Of a DNA stretch of 10,167 nucleotides, positions 5,942-10,167 are shown piece after piece. Source of the DNA: CAZOBJ01 sp964577825 (lineage in GTDB: Bacteria; Planctomycetota; SZUA-567; JAFGNG01). Positions within the stretch are counted from its first letter, which is position 1; each line of letters opens with the position of its first letter. The notes below the pieces were generated by a model. The model had not been told where the DNA came from, did not search any database, and worked only from the letters and a program-made list of their open reading frames with translations. The position numbers and the translations under genes are program-made. The DNA lies in contig CAZOBJ010000107.1 of NCBI GenBank assembly GCA_964577825.1, forward strand, positions 1 to 10,167, in the 5' to 3' direction.

Positions 5942-7075
5942 CATGGGCCGGTCGCTCTCTGTGCCTCTCTCTTGCTCGAGTACCCGTGCATACAGATCCT
6001 GGTAGCGCGTCACCATGGCCCGCACGTCAAAGGCCTGCGCGCGTTCGCGCGCGGCCGCGGCCATGCGCGCGCGGCGCTCCGGCGCGTCCAGCAGTCGGCT
6101 GATCGCCTCGGCCAGAGCCTCGGGGTTCTCGGGGCGCACGAGCAGGGCGGCTCTATCGGCTCCGGCGAGCTCGGGCACCGAGTCCACCCCGGCCGCAACG
6201 GTCGGCACGCCGCAGGCCATGGCCTCCACGAGCACGAGGCCGAATCCCTCGTACCGCGACGGAAAGGCCAGCACGTCCAAGGCATGGTACAGCTCCGCTG
6301 GATTGTCGACCCGCCCCAGGAACCGCACCCGTCCGGCCAGGTCGGGCCGGGCCATGCGCTCGCGGAGGCGCGCCTCCTCCGGGCCGTACCCCGCGAGCAC
6401 AAACTGTACGCCCGGGTGCCTGGGCGCCAGACGAGCCACGGCCTCCAGATAGATGTCCAGCCCCTTCTGAGGGTCAAGCCGGCCGAACGCGCCTACGGTC
6501 AGCGCCTCGCGGTCCAGTCCCAGCGCAGCGCGCGCAGCCCCCCGATCCGCGGAAGGAGTCATCCGATCCAGGTCGATCCCGTTGTGGATCACTTCGAACC
6601 GACCCCGCGCAATGCCTGTCCGCCGCGCGTGGAAGTCGGCCACGGCCGCGCTCACCGCGGTCCACGCGGCGCACCATCGCCCGGTCCATCGATCCAGGCG
6701 GAAGTGCCAGGGCCGCCTGCGCCGCTCCGCGATATGCACGGTCGCCACGGTGGGCAGTCCCAGCCGCGCCGCGGCCAAGCGGCCGACCACCGTGGCATGG
6801 ATGAGGTGCGTGTGCACAAGCGCGGGGCGTTCTGTGCGCAGCAGGCCTGTGAGCCGCTGAATCGCGCCGAAAACCTGTACCGGCCGATGAGCGCCCAGTC
6901 CGTACACTGGCACGCCCGCCGCGCGCAGCCGGTCCGCGAGCGGCCCCCGTCCGTCCAGGGCCGCCACGGCAGGATCGAACCGTGCCTTGTCCAGGCGCCG
7001 GGCAAGGTCGCAGACCACCCGCTCGGCCCCGCCCATGCGCAGCTCGGTCGTGAGCAGCAGTACCCGGTCGGGCAT
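5930..7075 (-). CDS. Family 4 glycosyltransferase (GT-B fold)
   Basis: A 381-residue retaining glycosyltransferase, likely cytoplasmic or peripheral at the inner membrane. Seen: the N-terminal acceptor-side motif GGAERV (15-20); VHTHLIHA (87-94); VIHNGID (163-169); GRLDPQKG (198-205); and the C-terminal donor site EGFGLVLVEAMACGVP (276-291) with the EX7E pair Glu276 and Glu284. The frame is open 35 codons further upstream, but that stretch overlaps the HEAT-repeat gene and is not part of the fold, so the ATG at 7075 is preferred. An AGGAG lies 15 nt upstream, which is longer than usual. It is the second gene of a minus-strand pair, 44 nt after the HEAT gene. The sugar is not readable; LPS core, O-antigen or another envelope glycan is inferred from the neighbours. 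Confidence 0.88.
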   Translation of the reverse strand: MPDRVLLLTTELRMGGAERVVCDLARRLDKARFDPAVAALDGRGPLADRLRAAGVPVYGLGAHRPVQVFGAIQRLTGLLRTERPALVHTHLIHATVVGRLAAARLGLPTVATVHIAERRRRPWHFRLDRWTGRWCAAWTAVSAAVADFHARRTGIARGRFEVIHNGIDLDRMTPSADRGAARAALGLDREALTVGAFGRLDPQKGLDIYLEAVARLAPRHPGVQFVLAGYGPEEARLRERMARPDLAGRVRFLGRVDNPAELYHALDVLAFPSRYEGFGLVLVEAMACGVPTVAAGVDSVPELAGADRAALLVRPENPEALAEAISRLLDAPERRARMAAAARERAQAFDVRAMVTRYQDLYARVLEQERGTESDRPMIRG

Positions 7076-7098
7076 GGCCTTGCCCCGGCGCTCCTGCA

Positions 7099-7119
7099 GG
7101 CCGCCCGGTCCGGGCCGCC
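7099..7119 (-). other. Intercistronic hairpin between HEAT-repeat and glycosyltransferase genes
   Basis: GCCCGG-T-CCGGGC (7103-7115) is a near-perfect inverted repeat, extended by GGC (7099-7101) with GCC (7117-7119) after one mismatch. It immediately follows the HEAT gene's stop. There is no T-run, so an mRNA-stability or partial-attenuation role is more plausible than full termination. It may be GC chance. Confidence 0.3.
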
Positions 7120-8742
7120 CTAGATGCCCTCTTTCTTGAGTTGCTTGGTCGCGGCCTTGGCTCCCTTGGTGCGCGGCCACTTGCGGGTCACGTGTCGGAG
7201 CACATCGGCGCCGAAGCGGCGCTCTTCGTTGATCCGCTCGCTGAAGTGAATCCCGACGTACAGGTAGTCCTCCGGACCCAGTGCGGGTTCGGCGAGGAAT
7301 GCGCGCGCGAACTCCTTGCCCCCGTCCATGAGCAGGCGGCTGACCTCTTCCAGGGCCGGGTCGCGCATGCGCTGCGAGCGGTCCATGTCCTTGCGGCTGG
7401 ACTTGATCCGCACCACGGCCAGGCGCATGCGAATCTCCGGGGTGATGTGCGCAGTGCCCTCCAGAAGCGCCAGGCAGTCGCGTTCGCGGTGATGGTCCTT
7501 CGCCTTTCGCGCCGCGTTCGCTCGGGCGAGCACGGAGCGGCGAAAGCCCTCTCTCTGCACCGCCAACAGGGCGTTCCTGTAGACTTGGGCCCTGGGGTCG
7601 CTGGCCGCCACCAGCTCGAACAACCGCTGCGCCATGCGCCGGGTCGCTTCCTGACCGACGCGCTTGCGATGGTCGCCCAGGATATCCACCAAGTCCGCGG
7701 CCGCGGCCGGGTCTTCGATCTCCTCGATCTCCTCCACGAGCACCTGGGCCGCATTCGACATGTGGCTGAGCGCCTCTCGCGCCGCATCCCGGAGGTTCCG
7801 GTCCTGGTGGCCCAGAAACTGCCGGATCAGCCGCGCGTGGCCTACCGTGTCCAGTTGCCCCAGGGCCCGCACCGCGTATGCCTGCACCTCGCCATGCGGG
7901 CTTTCCACCAGCTTGCGCAGGGTCTCGGCGTCCTTGCGCCGGGGCTTGATCTGCTGCAAGACCTCGACCGCATGGTGAACGAGCTGCGGGTCCTCTTCGT
8001 CCAGGATCGGCAGCAAGGCGCGCACCACGTCCCCGTGCGTCTCGCCCTTGTACGGCAGCCGGGCCAGACTCATCAGCGCGTGCCGGCGCACTCCCGCGTC
8101 ATGGTCTCGACTCACGTACGGCAGCAGGGGCTTCTTGCATCGGTTCTCGCCCACAATGCCCAGGCTGATCAGCACGGCCGACAGGGCGGTCGGACTCCTG
8201 CGGGTGCGACGCTCCTCGAGCATCGACCGCAGACGACGCACCAAGTCGTTGCGCTGCTTCTTGTTGAAGTTGTCGATCTCCTCGCGCAAGGCATGGACCG
8301 CCGCGCGGACAACCTCGTGGTCCTCGTGATAGAATAGCTCGCACAGGAACCCCAGCGCCGGCTCGGTGCGGATCCTGGGCAGGACTTCCGCAACCACCTG
8401 ATGCACGGACGGATCAAGCTTGGGATACAGCCGCTTCAGGGTCATCACCGCGCGGGGACCGGTGTTGCCCAGCGTCTCCAGCACCGCGTGGCGGTCCAGC
8501 GTCTCGTTGGTTACAGCCTGCAGCAGGTATTTGACAGCCGAGTCGTGCGGGGCCCGACGCAAGGCCGCAAGCAGGGCCTCGGCAATCTCAGGGTCGCTCG
8601 TGCCGGCGAGCGTCTCGCCGATCGCCTTGATGGCCCCGGGCTCGCGCGGTCGGATCCGCGCGAGCACCACGGCTGCGGAACGTCGGATCTGCGTGTCCTC
8701 ATCGCGCAGCATCGCGCAGATCGTTTTGAGCGTGCCGTTCAA
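7120..8742 (-). CDS. HEAT-repeat protein of unknown function
   Basis: A 540-residue, apparently soluble protein with no signal peptide or membrane segment. Residues 1-about 360 are helical HEAT-type repeats of roughly 30-40 residues: DEDTQIRRSAAVVLARI (14-30), DPEIAEALLAAL (50-61), DHEVVRAAVHALREEI (141-156), DAGVRRHALMSLARL (215-229), DPQLVHHAVEVLQQI (251-265), GEVQAYAVRALGQL (284-297) and DRNLRDAAREALSHM (314-328). Such repeats are protein-interaction scaffolds. Residues 380-540 are also helical, Arg/Lys-rich and end in a basic tail, with no recognised catalytic motif. The start is TTG: AGGAG lies six nt upstream and an in-frame TAG just before it excludes a longer form. The next ATG (8712, residue 11) has no ribosome-binding site. 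It is the first gene of a unit driven by the consensus promoter at 8813-8840. Function is not assigned. Confidence 0.85.
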   Translation of the reverse strand: MNGTLKTICAMLRDEDTQIRRSAAVVLARIRPREPGAIKAIGETLAGTSDPEIAEALLAALRRAPHDSAVKYLLQAVTNETLDRHAVLETLGNTGPRAVMTLKRLYPKLDPSVHQVVAEVLPRIRTEPALGFLCELFYHEDHEVVRAAVHALREEIDNFNKKQRNDLVRRLRSMLEERRTRRSPTALSAVLISLGIVGENRCKKPLLPYVSRDHDAGVRRHALMSLARLPYKGETHGDVVRALLPILDEEDPQLVHHAVEVLQQIKPRRKDAETLRKLVESPHGEVQAYAVRALGQLDTVGHARLIRQFLGHQDRNLRDAAREALSHMSNAAQVLVEEIEEIEDPAAAADLVDILGDHRKRVGQEATRRMAQRLFELVAASDPRAQVYRNALLAVQREGFRRSVLARANAARKAKDHHRERDCLALLEGTAHITPEIRMRLAVVRIKSSRKDMDRSQRMRDPALEEVSRLLMDGGKEFARAFLAEPALGPEDYLYVGIHFSERINEERRFGADVLRHVTRKWPRTKGAKAATKQLKKEGI

Positions 8743-8748
8743 GCTTCG

Positions 8749-8753
8749 CTCCT
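8749..8753 (-). promoter_or_regulatory. Ribosome-binding site supporting the TTG start of the HEAT-repeat gene
   Basis: AGGAG on the minus strand, six nt before TTG at 8742-8740. The upstream in-frame TAG (8754-8752) overlaps this site, so no longer product is possible in this frame. Confidence 0.75.
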
Positions 8754-8770
8754 ACAGGGCATTTCCGACA

Positions 8771-8788
8771 CCGTACCGCCTCCGTACG
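8771..8788 (-). other. CCGTAC repeat / small hairpin in the HEAT-gene leader
   Basis: CCGTAC occurs at 8771-8776 and 8782-8787, 11 bp (one helical turn) apart. CGTAC (8772-8776) and GTACG (8784-8788) also form a 5-bp stem. A CCGTAT variant overlaps the edge of the -10 region at 8809-8814. Possible operator or leader hairpin; weak evidence. Confidence 0.25.
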
Positions 8789-8812
8789 CATTGCCCCTAC
8801 ACAAGACGCCGT

Positions 8813-8840
8813 ATTATACGCCCCCCCGAGGGGATGTCAA
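8813..8840 (-). promoter_or_regulatory. Consensus sigma-70 promoter for the HEAT-repeat/glycosyltransferase unit
   Basis: On the minus strand: TTGACA (8840-8835), a 16-bp spacer, TATAAT (8818-8813). Both hexamers match consensus exactly. Transcription would start near 8806, giving a leader of about 63 nt before the TTG start. The spacer holds a seven-base C run (8821-8827, plus strand) and a short palindrome, CCCC-CGA-GGGG (8823-8833), which could bind a regulator or stiffen the spacer. Confidence 0.82.
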
Positions 8841-8874
8841 CCGCAAAACCCGGTCTCCAGCGGCCCACCACCTC

Positions 8875-8906
8875 CTCTAACTTACTCAATTACATTGGGT
8901 TATGTT
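8875..8906. promoter_or_regulatory. AT-rich island between divergent promoters
   Basis: About 30 bp that are strikingly AT-rich against a very GC-rich background, 35-65 bp upstream of the HEAT-gene -35 and about 80-105 bp upstream of the polA-side -35. This could be an UP-like element or regulator-binding site. I see no confident third promoter in it. Confidence 0.3.
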
Positions 8907-8956
8907 TACGGTTGCCGGTGAGGTGCAGGGCCGCGCGCTGGCACCCGGTGACCGTA
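8907..8956. other. Long imperfect inverted repeat in the divergent control region
   Basis: TACGGTTGCCGGTG (8907-8920) is complementary to CACCCGGTGACCGTA (8942-8956). TACGGT/ACCGTA pair perfectly, two G-U pairs follow, then CCGG and TG with one bulged C. An alternative stem overlaps it: GCAGGGC (8925-8931) with GCCCTGC (8957-8963), followed by AAAAA on the plus strand. It lies upstream of both divergent -35 boxes, so it may be a regulator site, a terminator/insulator, or part of an unrecognised RNA. Confidence 0.45.
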
Positions 8957-8982
8957 GCCCTGCAAAAAGCCCAGAAAAGGCC

Positions 8983-9010
8983 TTGACGCGCATGCCGGAG
9001 AATCTATACT
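8983..9010 (+). promoter_or_regulatory. Sigma-70-type promoter reading toward polA
   Basis: TTGACG (8983-8988), a 16-bp spacer, TATACT (9005-9010). Both hexamers are one base from consensus. The start point would be near 9017. A palindrome AAGGCCTT (8978-8985) overlaps the -35. The first clear gene downstream is polA at 9293. Confidence 0.7.
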
Positions 9011-9016
9011 AATGCC

Positions 9017-9260
9017 GTAATCGGCGGGCCTTGAAGTACATGCGTGGATTCTCCGAGCGCTTCTCGGATGCAAGGCCCCGCATCCCAGTTCCAGTCCCTC
9101 TGAACGGCCAAGCAAGCAAGTGTTCTGAGCGGACTTTGGCGACCCCACAGAGAGACGCTAGCGCATCTCATCATCCTCTACCGGCTTACATCCGAAGGAA
9201 CCCTGGATATAGGCGTCCGCGTCGGTCGATATCCGGCATGCCCCCGCCACAAACGCGGGA
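9017..9260 (+). other. Long structured leader upstream of polA, candidate non-coding RNA
   Basis: About 275 nt separate the predicted transcript start from the polA ATG, with no convincing gene. Several stems are visible. GGGCCTTG (9026-9033) pairs perfectly with CAAGGCCC (9071-9078) and encloses TCCGAG/CTCGGA (9052-9057/9063-9068). CTCTGAAC (9098-9105) pairs with GTTCTGAG (9122-9129) with one mismatch. CTGGATAT (9203-9210) pairs with ATATCCGG (9229-9236). CCCGC (9243-9247) pairs with GCGGG (9255-9259), 33 nt before the start codon. It may be an independent small RNA followed by the polA leader, or a cis-regulatory leader. I do not recognise the family, and no terminator T-run is seen within it. 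Confidence 0.35.
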
Positions 9261-9292
9261 AATGGGACGCGCACAGAACCAGGCATCCGCGA

Positions 9293-10167
9293 ATGCCCAA
9301 ACGGCTTTTTCTCGTTGACGGACACGCGCAGACGTACCGTGCATTCTATGCGGTCGAGGGGCTGCGCGCGCCGGACGGCCGACCCACGGGCGCCGTGTAC
9401 GGGTTCACCCGCATGCTCATGGATACGATTCGTCGCCATCGCCCCGACTACCTGGCCGTGGCCTTCGACGCGCCCGGCCCCACCTTCCGGCACGAGGCCT
9501 ATGCGGACTACAAGGCCACGCGCAAGCCCACGCCGTCCGAGCTCACGGCCCAGGTGCCCTTGATCCACCAGATCGTGGAGGCGTTCGGCATCCCCATCTA
9601 TATGATCGACAACTACGAGGCAGACGACGTGATCGGTACCCTGGCGCGCAAGGCCCTGGACCAGGGCCTCGATCAAGTCGTGCTCGTGAGCGCGGACAAG
9701 GACCTCGCGCAGCTGCTCGCGGGCCGCGTGTGCATCTATGACCCGCGCAAGGACGAGTTCACCACCGCAGACGAATACGAGAAGAAGAAGGCGTTCCCGC
9801 CCCATCTGCTGCCCGACGTCATGGGGCTGGTCGGCGATTCCTCCGACAACATCCCTGGCGTGCCCGGAATCGGACACAAGGGCGCGGCGCAGCTCATTGG
9901 CCGGTACGGCAGCCTGGACGCCCTGCTCGAGCACAAGGACGAGGTCAAGGGCAAGCGCGGTGAGAGCCTGCGCCAGCACGCCGACCAGGCGCGCCTGAGC
10001 CGAGACCTGGCCACCATCGACCGGCAGGTGCCCGTGGACCTGGATCTGGACGCGTGCCGGCACACGACCCCGCACGAGGCGCAGCTATTCTCTCTGTACG
10101 ACGACCTCGGGTTCCAGACCCTGAAGAAGACCCTCAGCGACGCGACGCTGCAGCGCAACGCGGTGGA
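9293..10167 (+). CDS. polA: DNA polymerase I, N-terminal 5'-3' exonuclease part (3' truncated)
   Basis: The frame is open from ATG 9293 to the window end, giving 291 codons plus two bases. The visible part is the 5'-3' exonuclease/flap endonuclease domain, which removes RNA primers and damaged strands during replication and repair in the cytoplasm. Seen: FLVDGHAQTYRAFYA (6-20) with the first metal-binding Asp; PTGAVYGF; VAFDAPGPTFRHEAYADYKA; the acidic cluster in NYEADDVIGTLA; LVSADKDLAQLL; and MGLVGDSSDNIPGVPGIGHKGA, the helix-hairpin-helix and metal-site signature. This order and spacing match E. coli PolA. The proofreading and polymerase domains lie outside the window. The ribosome-binding site is weak (AGG at 9281-9283), and the start is chosen because the conserved fold begins at MPKRLFLVDGH. 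The upstream frame is open for a stretch but shows no start codon back to about 9180. Confidence 0.93.
   Translation, partial: MPKRLFLVDGHAQTYRAFYAVEGLRAPDGRPTGAVYGFTRMLMDTIRRHRPDYLAVAFDAPGPTFRHEAYADYKATRKPTPSELTAQVPLIHQIVEAFGIPIYMIDNYEADDVIGTLARKALDQGLDQVVLVSADKDLAQLLAGRVCIYDPRKDEFTTADEYEKKKAFPPHLLPDVMGLVGDSSDNIPGVPGIGHKGAAQLIGRYGSLDALLEHKDEVKGKRGESLRQHADQARLSRDLATIDRQVPVDLDLDACRHTTPHEAQLFSLYDDLGFQTLKKTLSDATLQRNAV

Noticed and set aside
8906..9148. 80-codon minus-strand ORF in the divergent region
   Set aside because: It runs across the inverted repeat and the polA-side promoter, shows no family features and has no Shine-Dalgarno site.
9017..9180. Possible 6S RNA upstream of polA (CCAGTCCCTCTGAAC slightly recalls the 5' arm of E. 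coli 6S)
   Set aside because: The terminal closing stem and the complementary 3' arm expected of 6S RNA are not visible; the resemblance is one short GC-rich stretch.
9031..9318. 95-codon plus-strand ORF (TTG start) overlapping the polA start
   Set aside because: Atypical composition, no ribosome-binding site or motif, and it overlaps the real polA frame. The interval is better explained as leader or RNA.

Overview
The window is GC-rich coding DNA from a Gram-negative bacterium. The heptose kinase, the LpxL/HtrB-like acyltransferase and two glycosyltransferases point to an outer membrane with lipopolysaccharide (LPS). The Ser/Thr kinase with an HRDVSPKN catalytic loop and the TTGACC-N17-TATGGT promoter style recall Myxococcota and other former deltaproteobacteria. 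That placement is inference; a GC-rich candidate phylum fits equally well. I see no mobile element, CRISPR array, tRNA or rRNA.

Layout. Positions 2-5906 hold a plus-strand run: a 5'-truncated heptose-7-phosphate kinase (rfaE1 type), a YhaM-like OB-fold/HD exoribonuclease, then a strong promoter (1614-1642) and a structured leader. These lead into a calcineurin-like phosphoesterase, a Ser/Thr protein kinase, a lysophospholipid acyltransferase-family protein, and one long ORF. That ORF fuses a family 2 glycosyltransferase in frame to a complete protein-L-isoaspartate O-methyltransferase (Pcm). The last four genes are tightly packed (35-nt gap, 13-nt gap, 4-nt overlap) and are probably one transcript. 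Positions 5930-8742 are a minus-strand pair converging on that run: a 540-aa HEAT-repeat protein (TTG start) followed by a family 4 glycosyltransferase. Positions 8743-9292 are a 550-bp divergent control region. It has a consensus promoter for the HEAT/glycosyltransferase pair, an AT-rich island, a long inverted repeat, and a second promoter reading the other way into a roughly 275-nt structured leader. Positions 9293-10167 are the start of DNA polymerase I (polA), cut by the window end.

How the genes fit together. The heptose kinase, acyltransferase and glycosyltransferases are consistent with LPS or lipid-anchored glycan synthesis at the inner membrane. The phosphoesterase and kinase side by side suggest a signalling pair. 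Pcm and YhaM are maintenance functions, for protein repair and RNA turnover. No single new pathway is evident. The most unusual points are the glycosyltransferase-Pcm reading-frame fusion with a well-placed internal ribosome-binding site, and two promoter-proximal segments with RNA-like secondary structure (1649-1756 and 9017-9260).
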